NCBI GenBank assembly: GCA_016858145.1
Contig: JAEHOE010000100.1
Coordinates: 186,001 to 250,000 of the forward strand
From: Edaphochlamys debaryana
Lineage: Eukaryota > Chlorophyta > Chlorophyceae > Chlamydomonadales
DNA: 64,000 bases
Reading direction: 5' to 3'
In this document: piece by piece, positions 1 through 12,292 of the stretch
Position numbering within the stretch: position 1 is the first letter of the stretch
Layout of the letters: each line of letters opens with the position of its first letter
The notes under the pieces: model-generated
Told to the model about the DNA's origin: nothing
Seen by the model: only the letters and a program-made list of their open reading frames with translations
The model's database searches: none
Translations under genes and position numbers: made by a program

Positions 1-85
1 AGCTCTGTGTCTGGCGCCGCAGCGGTCTGGGATAGCGGATGCTGGTACTGGGCGCGTGGCCGCGTGGCCCCCGCGCGAGCCTCAC

Positions 86-560
86 TCGATTGCGTAGCTG
101 GCGTAGTCCAGTAGGATGGCTTGCCGGGCGTTGAAGCGGTAGTCATCCAGCTGCAGCACGCCGGCGAGGAAGCTGGAGCGGGATCGGTGATGAGGGGAAG
201 GGCGAGAGAGACATGGTGAGGGATGGGGGCGTCGGGCGGGCAATGGGTCGCTCAAGTTGGGAGTCCTGGGAGTCCTGGTCTCCGGCCATGAGACCCCAGG
301 CACATACAGATGGGCCCACACCAGCATAATGAGGGGTGCAGAAGGACACGGGGCTCCCTAGAAACATCCTCAACCCGTGGAAGCAGGTTGGCCGCGGGGG
401 CTCAACGTGCCTCGGCCGGGGCATCCCCCCCGGACGTCCTGCCCTGACGCGAGCGCCTGCGTGTGGTTGCTTACCCCGCTGCCGCGTCCGGGTCCTTCAA
501 TAGCCCGAGATACTCTGTAAGCTGCTCTTGGGTGAAATGCACCCAGAGGTCCTGGGTCAT
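86..560 (-). CDS. 5' part of a small protein, possibly CFAP119/CCDC189-like (partial, leaves window)
   Basis: Two exons join in phase: 475-560, beginning with ATG at 560, and 86-172. The donor is GTAAGC and the acceptor CTCCAG. Together they encode about 57 residues, opening MTQDLWVHFTQEQL and ending in LLDYASYAIE. After ATCGA comes GTGAGG, a strong donor, so the gene probably continues left of base 1. If that donor is not used, a TGA follows one codon later and the protein ends here. The alternation of an acidic helix, a LQLDDYRFNARQ stretch and a hydrophobic ILLDY helix resembles the start of CFAP119/CCDC189 axonemal proteins. That is a weak resemblance from memory, not an assignment. The coding call is moderately firm because phase and splice sites agree; the function is uncertain. 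Confidence 0.45.
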
Positions 561-3426
561 GCTGCCCGCTGCTTCGTTAAAGTCAATGTATTGATTACAG
601 ACAGATATGAGAGTTGTTTTGATTGTGATGTTGCTAGCGAGCGGCTTCGGTGGAGCAAGCGATGTGAGAATGGAATGTCCCGAAAGCAAGTAGAGAGCTC
701 AGGTAATCTTTAAATGAGAACAGCTTTATGAGTATGGCACCTGGCTGGCGAAAGACACTGAGGTCTCAAGGCGCGCGACCACCTTTGAGACCGTCGACGC
801 GGCGCCAGGCGTCGCTGCGGCCCCCGCTTGACGCGCAAGTGGCATTGCATCCATTTACGAATACTAACTCAACCCAACCAACTCGGTGCCCGACACGCCG
901 ACCCACGGGCGACTGCGTGCCAACCCGCCTGGCCCGTGCCTGCTCGACTCAGGAAGCCGCTCGTCGTCCCCGGCTCGCCGCTCTGCCCTCACCATGTGAC
1001 CCGACGCAGCCAGTGCACTGGAGGCCGCAGTTCAGCGAGCTTTCAACCCTCCCTACGCAGGAACTGGCGTTGACAAGTCTGCCCCGTGCAAGGCTGCTTC
1101 CCCTCTTTGAATCCTGCCACTCGCAGCTGGACGCAGGGCGTGTCGTCCTTTGCATCAAACGCTTCAAAGCGAGGTACGGCTGGTCAGCTATCCACGGCTG
1201 TCCGGGCCTGCTGGCGCCCTTTAAGAGGCATTGCGATTCCGAATTTCCCTTAGTTGGCCGCCGTCACCCGGTTCAGCCCCATAAGAGCACTGATTGTGGC
1301 ATCCTTGGCATCCTAGGTATATCCTTTCTAGGAGCCTGCCGTTACAATTGTCCACCTGGCTGCAGCGTAGGTACGGACCGTCGGGCGAGGAGGGGCCAGA
1401 ACCAACCATGACCCAAGCACCAGGCACCCGAGAAGCGTGAGGCAAGAGGCCTTACAATGTTGTACCAGTGTGTACCTCGTGTTGTTAGCGTGCTTTAGCC
1501 AACGTGCGTTGCGCATCACGTCTCCCCATACTAGCCCACCCATCCTTATACTTATTGACAATAAACCCCCAGTGTAGAGCTTGCGTCACGTGTCCAGCCC
1601 TCCTCCACCGCCCACCCACGACACTGCCATGCCCACACCACCAACCTAGGCTGAGCATGCCCTCGTGCACTGCGCTGCATTGCGCTTAGCTGTCAACCCT
1701 AGGCTCTGCGCATGCCTTTGTCCACGCATACCCCTGACCCGTGTACGCAACACCCCCACCAGGAAGCGTAATAGTGAAAGCCAAACCCGGCCCGTGAATG
1801 CCGCTGGAAAACTCAACATAAAGCCACCGTATCGGTGCCGTCTCATCAGTAAGATGGAGCCAGCGCGGATAAGTTCTTAGCTTCGTAGCATGCTTGATAA
1901 CTCTTATAGGCTTTGACAGCGAAATGGAAGCCCTGTTTACGCAATCCTGATTTGGTAGGACGACCACCTAAGCCTAGTGCTCGATAATACAACCTGCCAA
2001 GGGCCCTCCAGTTCCTCCAAAAGAAGCCACCAGCCCACCTGCCCTCATACTTGTAACCCTGCGTCCCCGGGTCCCCTGGGCCCAGCGCCCTCTAGCCTGC
2101 TTACGTGTCACGCCTCATCCCAAACCCCCAGCCCAGGCATCAACTGAGGGGCACACACATTCACCCCCCCAGAACAAATCTGATTTCAAGCTCGTTCGTA
2201 TGGTACCCAGAATGAGGCACACCGGCTACAGCGCCGAGCACCTTAGCTTAACCGGAAGGCCGGTACTGGCAACGTATTACCGCCCGTGTACCTTAATAGT
2301 GCGCTCGAGGACCCGTTATCGGATCGGATAGAGTGCGCGGTGAACTGGCCCCGTCACAGGCCGTCACTCGTAGGACTGCAGAGGGGACACCCCCTAACAC
2401 AGTCAGCATCCCCACACCAAGCTCACGTGTAACATTGCCGCGACTAGTGACTCACACTTCAAGAGGCATACCAAGTTTGGCGGCATACCAAATACCCGGG
2501 TTGCGCCCTTCTTCATCAGCCGTCTCCGGCTATGCGCAGCCATACTCATAGGGCCTGAGAAGCGCGACTGCCAGTCACGACGCCGCGCTCTGCCCGTCTC
2601 GCTTTGTTCACTCCTTGAAACATATGATAGGGGAGCAGACCAGTGATCGATGGGAACCGCTCGAACTGCTCAAGCGTCATCAAAGCTCATACCAGCCCGG
2701 GAGCCTTGCCGAGCCACGCAAGAGGCTCGTAGGACGCGTGCAATAAACAAACCCTTGACCACAGACAAAAGCGTGACTACCGTAATGCATTTGTCGCAGT
2801 ATTAACGACGTGCAGACGTAACGCATATAGCAAGTGTGTACGGCATCCGGCTGCGCTTGCAGCACGCACCGGCGTCGAGCGCCGCCCTCACGGCCCACAC
2901 GCTAGAACGCCGCCCTCGGCTTGCGCCCAACTCCTCCACAACCCGCTGGAACACGCTTGCAACAGAAACTTAGAGACTCAAGTGCCAGCAGTCGCGTCAG
3001 GCAGCCTTCCTTCCCAGATACCAGCACGGCCACAGCTGAGGCCGCACACATAGCCCCCAGCACAGGCCCGCTCCTTCCGGTCGCTGTTGTGTTTTGTACA
3101 GGCTGCGGGTTTTGTGTCCCTGGTTTCTCCTCCCTCTCTTGGACTTCCCTGCCTCACGCTTAGACCATCTGGGAGCAGACGGGGCCCCTGTCGAGTATGC
3201 CCGTCGCTTATGCGCTTACGTAACCCCCGCAGCCACTGGCCCGCCCTGCGTGACAGTCCTTGTGTAGTATTCCCTCATGATGCTTTCCCCGTGGGATAGG
3301 AGCCACGGCTTTGCGTACACATGCACGCCTGGCAGCCTCCACGCCTCCTCTGGCTCAGAGCCGCTCCGTGCCGCTTCGCTGCTCCGCAACGTCAGCCCTC
3401 AGCTGCTGCTTCTGCCGACGCAGCTG
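561..3426. other. Gene-free stretch between two minus-strand genes
   Basis: No exon series with matching splice phases was found on either strand. The longest open frame (728-1411, +) has a Pro/Arg/Ser-rich composition without domain features and looks like chance. Base composition is visibly less GC-rich than in the genes, with several AT-rich runs near 1440-2300. It should contain the promoter of the left-edge gene (from 561 upward) and the 3' UTR of the RRM gene (from 3426 downward). No TGTAA signal was found for the latter, and no repeat array or transposon ends were seen. Confidence 0.5.
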
Positions 3427-6400
3427 CTACTGCCGCTGCTGCTGCTGCTGCTGCTGTCCCAGGGCCATCAGCAGCGACGCCATCTCACTGTCGTTCAACC
3501 TCGACATATCCAGCGATCCAGCGGCCGCCCCACCCAGGGGCCCGCCCATGCCCAGATCCACGGGCGTCAGGCCGGAAGCTAGCAGCAGCTGCTGCTGCTG
3601 CTGCAGCTGCGCCGGCCCCAAGCCGCTCGCGTTCAGCAGCGCGTTCACGTTGTTCGCCTGCTGCATCTGCGTAACCGCGCGCAGCTGCGCCTGCAGCTGG
3701 GCCTGCTGCTGCTGCAGGATCGCGGCCTGCTGCTGGTGCTGCTGCTGCGCGACGAGCCGCTGCTGCAGCATCTGCTGCTGCAGCATGTGCTCCTGCTGCT
3801 GCCGCAACCTCTGCTGCAGCCGCTGCTGCTGCAGCCGCTGTTGCTGCAGGGCCTGGGCCTGCTGCTCCCGCATCGCCTGCGCCTGCTGCTGCATGCGGAC
3901 CTGGTTCTGACGGTCCAGCTGCTGCTTCTGCGCGATCGCGAGGCCGAGCGCGGTGGTTGCAGGGTCGACGGGTGCGCCGCCGGCGTTGCTAGAAGCCTGG
4001 AGCAAGTTGGAGATGCCCGGGCTGGCGACCGGCTGCAGCGCGTTGGGCCCGCACAGGCCCAGCGCCGCGTTCGCCGCCTGCTGCTGCCGCAGGTGGGCCA
4101 GCTGCTGCTGTTGCATATGCTGTTGCATCTGCTGTTGCGCCTGCTGTTGCGCTTGTTGTTGCGCCTGCTGTTGCGCCTGCTGTTGCGCCTGCTGGATCTG
4201 GGCCTGTAGCGACATCTGCTGGTGCTGCTGCAACTGCGGCCTGGGCGGCTGCTCCGAACCCTCACCCGCTCCGGCACCCGCGACCAGCAGCCACGGGTGC
4301 GCGCCGTCCGACGGCCGGTCCGAGCTCGAGTCAGGGCCCGAACCAGGCCCGGCCGGGCCCAGCCCAGTGGGCCCGCTTGGGCCCGCGCCGGCGTTGGCCG
4401 CAGCCGCGACGGCGGCGGCGGAGGTGTTCTGAGACGACAGCAGCGCCAGGGCCTCGGCCAGGGCCCCCTCCTCCTTGGAAACGGAGCGGTGCACGCCGCC
4501 GCCTGCGCTGCCGGAGTTGACGCCGCTGGCGGCGGAGCCGTCGTCTCCGGCGGCCTGGGCCTGGGCCTGGGCCAGGAGGCGCACAGCGACGGGGTCCAGG
4601 GGAGCGGGGTCGAGGAGGCTCGACAGCTTCGGGTGGGTGCCCGACGGGGCGCTCGAGCCGACGCCGCCTGCGGCCGAAGCGGTGGGGTCGTCCATTCCCA
4701 GAAGGCGGTACCTGAAAGGGTCGAGGCAGGCCGGCAGGCGGCAAGGGTGAGGCGAGGCCACAGGCCGGGGTAGCGGCGGTCTGGGCTGCGTGAGGAAGAC
4801 ATCAACGAAGCGAAGCGCTTGGTTGTGGCGTAGGGCGTGTTCGCTGCGTGAGGACCATGAGCCGGCCATGAGGGGCCCTGGCCCCGCGAGCTCCGGAGCG
4901 CTCCGCCTGCCCTCCCGTGCCCCGTCAGTCCTCGTTGTTTCGGCATAACAAGGGACCCTCCGATCAGGCCGCGCCAACTCAGGCCGCGCCAATCCTAACA
5001 GGGAGCCCACCCATCTGGACGCCGCAGACTCACAGTGGTGCGCCCAGGATTCCCGCAAGACCGCCGGCCTCGGCGTCGCCTGGCTCGACCGACAGCAGCC
5101 ATCCGTTGGGGTCGGCTGAGGAGCTGGGCCTGAAGAGGGCGAGACAAGCGTGCGGCAAGGGTGAGGCAAGAGAAGAAACAAGCAAGTCCGCACGCAGTGC
5201 CGTGAACCCCTGGCACGCCCTACCGATGTCTTCCGCTTCCAATCCTACTTAGGTCCGGCGCGCGGCTCAGCTAGAAACACTGGAGTGTCGCTGGAAGCAA
5301 CCCCTGGTCCCTGCCCAACCCTCCCTGTCAACTCCTACCCTCAACTTCCTTTCCTACGTCAGTCAGCAGTCCGTAAGGCCGCTCACCTGGAGCCGGTGTC
5401 CCTCTGGAAGCGCACCAGCAGCGGCTTTCCATTGGTCACCGAGGGGACCATCTGGCCGTCCAGGGCGGCCTTGGCGGCGGCGGCGTCCTAGGGTCGGGAG
5501 CGTTGGGGAGGTTGTTAGGGCGGTGCCAAGACAGTAGGTCATGTGAACCTTGCAGGCACCACTCCAACACGTGCAATGTCAATGCGGCTAGAAGGTCACA
5601 ACACGCGGATGATGCGGGAGCAGAGCCTGGTCTGGAGGCCCCGCGGCACACAAGCCCCGCAGAAAATCAACGAACGCCGCACCTTGATGTTGATGAAGTT
5701 TACAAAGGCGTAGTTCTTCTCAGAGAACAGCCGCACGGACTCGAGCGGTCCGTAGGCCCTGCAGGGACGGGATGGGGGAGAGAAGCAGGCTGAGGACGGG
5801 GCCGAAGATAGAGCGACCGCACATCCCGAGCACTGCCAGTGTCCACGCGCAGGTTGAGAGCTGCCATGCCGCACCCGCCATGCCATGTCGCACCCAGCCC
5901 GCGTACGGGCTCCGGCCCCGGCATCAACGCAACTCACGAGAAGATCTTCTCCAGCGCGTCACGGTCGGCCGTGTACGGCACGTTTCCAAGCCACAGGTGG
6001 CGGCTGGCAGCGGGCTGGGCCTTGGGGTCCATCGGACCCCCGGCCCCGGCCTGCAGGCTCGCCGCGAGTGCGTCCGCTCCCAAGCCCACGCCGCCGCCGT
6101 TCACGTCACGGCCGGCCGCCGCCAACAGCAGCTGACCCAGATCCGCATCCCCCCCGGAGGCACCGCCAACAGGGTCGTCGGAAAGCTGTCCCAGGGCGTT
6201 GATTCGGCCCAGGAGTGCCGCCAGGTCGTCCGCATCACTGCCTCCCAGGCGCAGCCCGACCCCGCCGGGCCCACTGACCGGGGCCCCGGCGGCGGGGATG
6301 GAGCCCGAGCCAGCGCCCGCGGGGCCCGAGACGGCGTTGTGTTCGGCGGCCGGGACGGCGACCGTGTCGACTGGGAGCATAGCGAAGGGCTGGGAGAAGG

Positions 6401-9326
6401 GGCGCATGGAGACGCGGGTGCTGGACACCGTGGCGTCGCCCTCGCCGGGGCCCAGGCCCCCGAACGAGCGAGCCGTGAAGAGCGCGTTCTGCAAGGGAGG
6501 CAGGCGCAGGCCCTGTTACAGGCGGCGGCTACGGAGGCTAGTACCGGCATCGGACCGACACGCATACACCGTCACGGCCCACCCGCCACCCCTCACCTGC
6601 AGCTGCTGCGACGGGCCCATCGCCCCCATCTGCGGGAGGTCAGGGAAATTGCCGGCAGCTGCCACCGCGGCCGCAGCCGACAGGCCCGTGGGGTCGTCCA
6701 GGCCCAAGGCGAGCCCAGCCAAGCCCAGGCCCAGCTGGGCCTGCTGCGGCGATAGGCGCTGCGGGCGCGGCTGCTGGAACCGGATCTCCAGCGGCCGGCT
6801 GCCCGTTACCGTGGGAGCCGGCTGCTTGTCCAGGGCGGCCTTAGCGGCGGCGGCGTCCTGGAAATACGCGAAGGAAGATAGAGGACACAGGCAGGGCGTG
6901 GGTGTTGATGGGCAGTGAGGAAACGCGTGGAAACGCGTGGAGCCCAGGGCGTCACATCAGCCCCGTGAGCGAAATGTGCATCATGCGCTCGGCGTGTGTG
7001 GCCGTGCGCCCCCGAGCAGCGGTGCGCAGCGCACGCACCTGGGCCGAGTAGAAGTTGACAAATCCGTAGTTCTTGTCGCCAAACACGCGAATAGACTCCA
7101 GCGGGCCGAAGCGGCTGCGGCGAATGCAGCGGGGGACGCGAATGAGCCGCAGGCGCGCGGCTAGCGACGCAGAGCAGCAGCGTGGCAAGGCACGAAGCCA
7201 GCAGGCCATCGCCACTGCCACTGCCCCTGGCCTCATGCCATGCTCTAGCCCAATCCTGCCTCCTCGCCCCCACAGCGCCCGCGCCTTTTCCCGCCAACAC
7301 GCGCCCCTACACGCGCCACCACTCGGCAACCACGCACCCATACATCCCGCCCCTTTCCTGCCCGCCCTCACACCCCCTTGCCCGCTCTCACCCGAACAGA
7401 GCCTCCAGCGCGGCTCGGTCCGCATTGAGCGGCAGGTTGCCCAGCCACAGGTGCCGCGAGGCCTGGGTGCTGACGCGGCCGACGCCGCCGACCAGGGCCC
7501 AGTCGATCCCGTCGGGGCCCAGCCGGGCCCCGTCGGGGCCGGCCTCGGCCCCGCCCGCGCCCGACCCGTCCGCATCCGCGCAACAGCTGCTCGAGTCCGT
7601 TCCGTCCGCCGACGTCCCATCCACAGCGGGTGCGGCCGGCGTGGGCATCGAACTGAGCGACGTGGTTGCGTAAAGCGGCGCATCGGGGCCCGCGGTCCCG
7701 AGCGACAGGGCCCCCATCGCGGTCCCCAGGGTGGCCATGCCGCTGGCCGACCCAGATCGCGCCATGCACTCTGCCAGCGTGGCACCGTCGATCTGAACGT
7801 GGTAGTGCGTGTGGGACTGCGGGCGGCTGCCGGACATGCCCGTAGCCGTGACCACGGTCCGCGGCTGCTGGAAACGGATCTCCAGCGGCCGGCTGCCTGT
7901 TAGCGAGTGCACCGGCCGGCCCTCCAGAGCGGCCTTGGCGGCGGCGGCGTGCTGCGGGGCAGGTGGCGGGTAGGGTCAGGGGGTTTGAACCGTGTGGGCT
8001 GTGGGGCGGCGGAGCGTCCGGCAAGTGCCCAACGCGTTGTAATAGCACGAACAGCGAGCTGGCTTTGCGCTCAGAGGATGTATCTCGCACCTGCATGCTG
8101 TGGAAGTTGACGAATCCAAAGTTTTTGTCGGGGAACACGCGCACCGACTCGATTGGGCCGAAGTGCCTGCGGCGGGCGGGAAGGCAGTGCCAGTGCGGCA
8201 GGGCAAGGCGTGGGCATGTCAAGCGGCGTGGTCGGGGCGGGAAGCTGGGAAGGCGAATGGCGGTCCATGACTCAGGCCCGCGCCATGACTCAGCCCCGTC
8301 ACCAGTCAGCCCCAGCCCAACAACATGAGTCACGCGGCAAAACCGATGACTCCAGTACAGCACAGAGCGCACGCCTAAACCGCCCACCCGAAGAGCGCCT
8401 CAATCTCGTGGCGGTCCGTGTGGTACGGCAGGTTCCCCAGCCACAGGTGGCGGGAGGGGCCTGAGCTGGCGGCGGCGGCTGCCGCGGCCTCCGCCGCCAC
8501 CGCTGCCGTCAGGTCCGAGGTGTCGAACATGCGCAGGCTCGTTCCGCTGCTCATCTGCAGCGTCGCAGCCTCGCCCATGCTCAGCGCGTCTGCATGACAC
8601 ACGCGAGAGCCACAGGGCGCAAGTGAGCTCGAGCCGGGATGGCGGTTGCGACGTGAGATGTGTTGGGGGTGGGGTTGCGAACAAGGGACAGGGGCAGGGA
8701 TGGAGGACTCAACACGAGCCTTACCCTGGCCAAAGACGTGCAGGCCGGGCGAGGCGACGGTCATGCTTGGCACCGCAAGGCTCGGACCAAGCGTCAGAGG
8801 CCCGAGCGGCAGGTTTGACATCGTCGTGGGCTGCCAGTGCTGCTGCTGCGACGGCGGGCGCTGTTGGAAGCGGATCTCCAGCGGCCGTACGCCGGTGATC
8901 GGAGGGACCACACGCCCGTCCAACGCGGCTTTGGCCAAGGCCGCGTGTTGGGCGTTGACGTAGTTGACGAACCCGTAGTTCTTGTCACCGAAAACGCGAA
9001 CCGAATCCAGCGGGCCGAAGCGCCTGAGCGCGGGCACAGGAGAGCAGGAGACGCTGTGTGAGTAGAGCGCTATCGGTGGTTACAGTGCTTGAAACGCAGG
9101 ACTGGACTGAAACTGAGCCCCCGTCTCCTCATTGCCGCGCGCGCTATGAACCGGAAACGGTGCCTCACCCGAAGACATCCTCGACATCCTGTCGGTCGAC
9201 GTTGGTCGGCAGGTTACCAAGCCAAAGATGGCGGCTTGCGGTCGAAGACAGGGGCACGCCGAAGTCCGCACCGTCCCCTGCAGCCTCCTCGACGACTACC
9301 CATGTGGCCAGGTCCTGCTGGAGCAT
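3427..9326 (-). CDS. Four-RRM RNA-binding protein with Gln-rich C-terminal tail
   Basis: Eleven exons (9169-9326, 8725-9023, 8388-8589, 8091-8166, 7392-7951, 7039-7114, 6597-6857, 5938-6488, 5683-5758, 5387-5487, 3427-4711) give 1214 aa. The ATG at 9326 has an in-frame TAG just upstream. Four RRMs lie near residues 31-107, 197-273, 411-485 and 707-785. Each has an RNP2-like LWLGNLP or LWLGNVP, an RNP1-like KNYGFVNF, KNFGFVNF or KNYAFVNF, and a PLEIRFQ or PLLVRFQ end. The LWLGNLP style resembles Spen/FPA-type RRMs, but no SPOC domain is visible. The last 430 residues are rich in Gln, Ala and Leu, with long (Q)n and AQQQ runs. Linkers are Ala/Gly/Ser-rich. It probably binds RNA in the nucleus, in processing or 3'-end choice by analogy with FPA; the exact role is inferred. 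RRM2-4 are split by introns at identical positions. Confidence 0.85.
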
Positions 9327-10065
9327 TCTGCCGGCCTAGGGGGTTCGGCCCTGGGCGTGGCCGGCAAGAAATGCACCGCGAAGCCAAAACCTGCGATTCC
9401 GCGGGAAATGGGCCCGTCAGAACGACACGTAAACAGAAGTATCGAAACGGCGGCGTGGGAAGCGGCGGGCAGCCTGTCCTGCGCTCCGCACATGGATGAC
9501 TGTCCGTTTCGTTCTTGAGTAGCGCGCTCCGGCGTTCCCACGACCCCGGGCACCAGGCGGTCACAGCTGCAACACGCTCACCGCCTATACCGCGCAGTCC
9601 ACGACGGCAGCGGCCATTGCAGGTGACGAGATGCTACTCAGCTGTGTTCGCCCGAAGCAAGACGACAAGCACGCAGAGAACGACGTCCTATCCAGCCGTG
9701 GGGTTGTGTGCTGGCTAAGAGTCTTCAGAGCAGGACTGGCCCTGAGCGTGGCACTGTCCCTCTTCAGTTCCAACCCACTGTTCTGCCAAGTTTGCGTTCA
9801 ACTTGCTCCTAAAAGCGATGGGAGAAGCGTGCGCGCGTATGTTCACTTGTGTGGATGTCGCGTTTCCACCAGCGCCGAATGTGTTTAGAGACAGGGAAGC
9901 AGCCTATCAGTGCGGAGTATGCATGTATGGCTAGGGGTGGTACAGCCGCTCGGTATAGGCGCTGCAGAACTGAGCCGCATCAGCGAATGCGCGGTCGTGC
10001 AACATGTTTACACGGGCCGAGAGTCGCCGAGACTCGCAAGCGTGTACGCAATGCTCCCAGCATTC
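9327..10065. other. Gene-free stretch: RRM gene promoter/5' UTR and DUF1824 3' UTR
   Basis: The two flanking genes are both on the minus strand, so this interval holds the 5' region of the RRM gene and the 3' UTR of the DUF1824 gene. No additional exon series was recognised. The only specific signal seen is a minus-strand TGTAA at 10008-10012. Confidence 0.5.
10008..10012 (-). terminator. TGTAA poly(A) signal for the DUF1824 gene
   Basis: TGTAA on the minus strand, 54 bases past the stop codon. TGTAA is the usual poly(A) word in Chlamydomonas-type algae. Confidence 0.5.
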
Positions 10066-11866
10066 TCAAAATGAAGGCGCCGGCTTGGACAGCGCCTCGT
10101 CGAAAAAGCCGAGTGGAAAATGCCCCAGTTGGAGCTGCCCGAGCTGTACAAGCACGCCGCGGTCCTTTCCATCATAGCGCGTCACGTAGCATAGCTGCGA
10201 CAGGTAGAGGGAATTCGGGGCTCGGCTCAGACACCGTACGAGGTAACACAGAAAAGTGTGTCCGCGCGGGCAACGTTGCTGGTTCGCCCTCCGGCCGCAC
10301 CAGCGCTCTGTGTGCTCCTTTGACCTCGCTGAACAACTTTGCAGCCGATCTGAGCAGTGGGGGGCCGGGCCGTGTCCCCTCGAGGCCATACCGCCACCTC
10401 GCTCGCGCCCGTCCGCCCGGGCACGGTACACGGTCTCATCCCATGCCCTCTTCCCGGCGCGCTACTCGCCTTGGTCTTAGAGTTGTACTTGAGGTAAACT
10501 CCGCCCTTGAGCTGCATTGCATCCTCCATGCCCTCGACCTGCGCAGCAACACATGTGGGGGTGCCCATGCGCGCATGGTCAAAGCAGGTCGCAACTCCTT
10601 GCGATGACCTGCCGCTACCCAGTGCAATCAGTGCGCTAGCGTACCCTTTGATGCCTGAAAATGTATAGCTGGCACTGCGGCATGTGTAGACTAGTCACGC
10701 CCCCGGCCCCCCACCACACACACATCACATGCGGAGCTGCTCGGGGCACTCCCACCCACCCCAGACCCAAGCAGTCGCCCTGCTCATGCCATCTGGTGTG
10801 GCCCGTAGCTTGACCTCCCGCACCAAGGACACGGCCCACTCCTCCAGCCAGCCCTCCCACTCCCCACCCGCTCGCTGTCACCCACTCCCCACCCTCTCGC
10901 TCTCACCCACCCCCCACCCTCTCGCTCTCACCCACTCCCCACCCTCTCGCTCTCACCCGCGACGCGGGCCGCACCAGCTCCAGCCCCAGCTCATCGCACC
11001 AGTCCCGGTACGCCCGAGCCGCGAACTTGACATCGCTGGCCACCACCCCCAGCAGCACCTCGGTGTCGGGCCCGGGGCCCGTCCAGCCAGCCGCGGGGTA
11101 GGGCTGCCGGTAGGCCAGCTGATTAGGGCAGGGGGGGCGGGGGCTGGTTGGGAAAGGGGGGGACAGGGTGAAGAGGAGGGGGCAATGGCTGGCCTGGCCT
11201 GGCCTGGCTGGTTGGCGGGAAGTGGGGAGAGGCGGGGGCGGAGGCTGGCGCGATACATGTGTGGTGTTGCGAGGCCACCATGCGACCGGGCGTGTGCAGC
11301 GCCACACATGGGCGGCGCTCTTGCTCAAGGCTCCCTCAGCTCCGGGTCAAGGATACGGTATTAAATCACCGGATTGTGACAGAGGCGCTGTCAATGTGGG
11401 GGAGTTGCTCACCAGCAGCGCAGCTCGGAGCTTTTCCCGCTTCGCCGGCGAGCTCAGGTACGGCTCCTGGGCCACGCCCCTGAACTCTTTCAACGTGAAG
11501 TCCCGGAGCGTCTCCCAAGCCGCTTCCAGGTCCGCCTGCGGTGCATAAATGTGAGGCGAGCCATTGTGTGGGATGGGGCGGGGCGGAGGGCGTCCAGGGC
11601 ACGGGAACGGGGAGGGGATGCACGCACGCAAGAGCGTGTTCAGGGGCTGGGTGTGGCCGCACTGTGGTCGCAGGGCTCACCACTGCTGTGTTTGGTACAT
11701 TTCCCGCTACGGGCGGGGAAGCGGAGGGTCCGGTGGCATGTGTCCGCCCAAGAAATCCAGCGGTGCTGGTGGGGGGCAGGAGGTTGGTGCCACAGGGAAG
11801 GCCCACACGGGTTGCCGGTCGCCGCGGCGCCACGGCGTGCTGTCTCCCCAGCTGCTGAGCCCACAT
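10066..11866 (-). CDS. DUF1824-family protein, plastid-targeted
   Basis: Five exons (11681-11866, 11413-11535, 10957-11118, 10470-10538, 10066-10194) give 222 aa with every junction in phase 0. The first exon (62 aa, from MWAQQLGRQHAVAPRRPATR) is rich in Arg, Ala, Thr and Pro and poor in acidic residues, as in chloroplast transit peptides. The mature part has the DUF1824 pattern known from cyanobacteria and plants: a LLGVVASDVKFAARAYRDW helix, then GGVYLKYNSKTK, YDGKDRGVLVQ and GHFPLGFF near the end. The function of the family is unknown; stromal location is inferred. The fourth intron (10195-10469) must use a GC donor (AAG|GCGAGT), since only that join links the conserved YLKYN and YDGKDRG blocks. 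The third intron begins with a tandem repeat of its own donor. It is head-to-head with the arabinosyltransferase gene. Confidence 0.75.
10876..10958 (-). repeat. ~26-bp tandem repeat carrying the donor of DUF1824 intron 3
   Basis: Reading on the minus strand, the exon ends at 10957 and the intron opens GGTGAGAGCGAGAGGGTGGG. This unit of about 26 bases is repeated three times, with a degenerate fourth copy ending in GTGACAG. The first three units begin with a usable GTGAGAG donor. Confidence 0.75.
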
Positions 11867-12292
11867 TGTCACAGATGTCGGCTGCGCTAGGGGGCGGCCG
11901 GGAGAGGTGGGACTGGACAGGCGATGCGCCCGATGATTGATGGCTCTGCAGCACGGCAACGTGTGCGAATACAGTGCATACTCAGGCCAAGAAGTTAACG
12001 CGATCGCTTTTGAGGAAGGAGGAGGTAATGGCCCCACAGCGGGCAACCTCGCCCAATGCAAGCCAGAGTCGCGATTGGACTTGTACAGAGAGTACCGAGT
12101 CGCACGAGTACTCAATCTACCGGCTTTGGAGACTCTGCATCGCTGTGACCGCTCTACCCGCAGCACAGGAACAGCAAGCCGAGGTCGATCATTTGCTTAC
12201 CGCGCCTTTGCGCTTCTCGCGCTTCTCGCGCCTTTGTCACCCATCGCTGTTATGTGCACGTAGATCAATTAGAATAGGGGAACCGCGCTAAA
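11867..12292. promoter_or_regulatory. Shared divergent promoter, DUF1824 / arabinosyltransferase
   Basis: 426 bases separate the two start codons, which point away from each other. The interval must hold both 5' UTRs and core promoters. It is less GC-rich toward 12200-12290. No specific element was identified. Confidence 0.55.

Noticed and set aside
728..1411. 227-codon open frame on the plus strand
   Set aside because: Pro/Ser/Arg-rich composition with no domain pattern; no splice partners; typical of chance frames in GC-rich DNA.
3311..3910. Cys-rich plus-strand frame
   Set aside because: It is the antisense of the Gln-rich tail (CAG read as CTG/TGC); no independent support.
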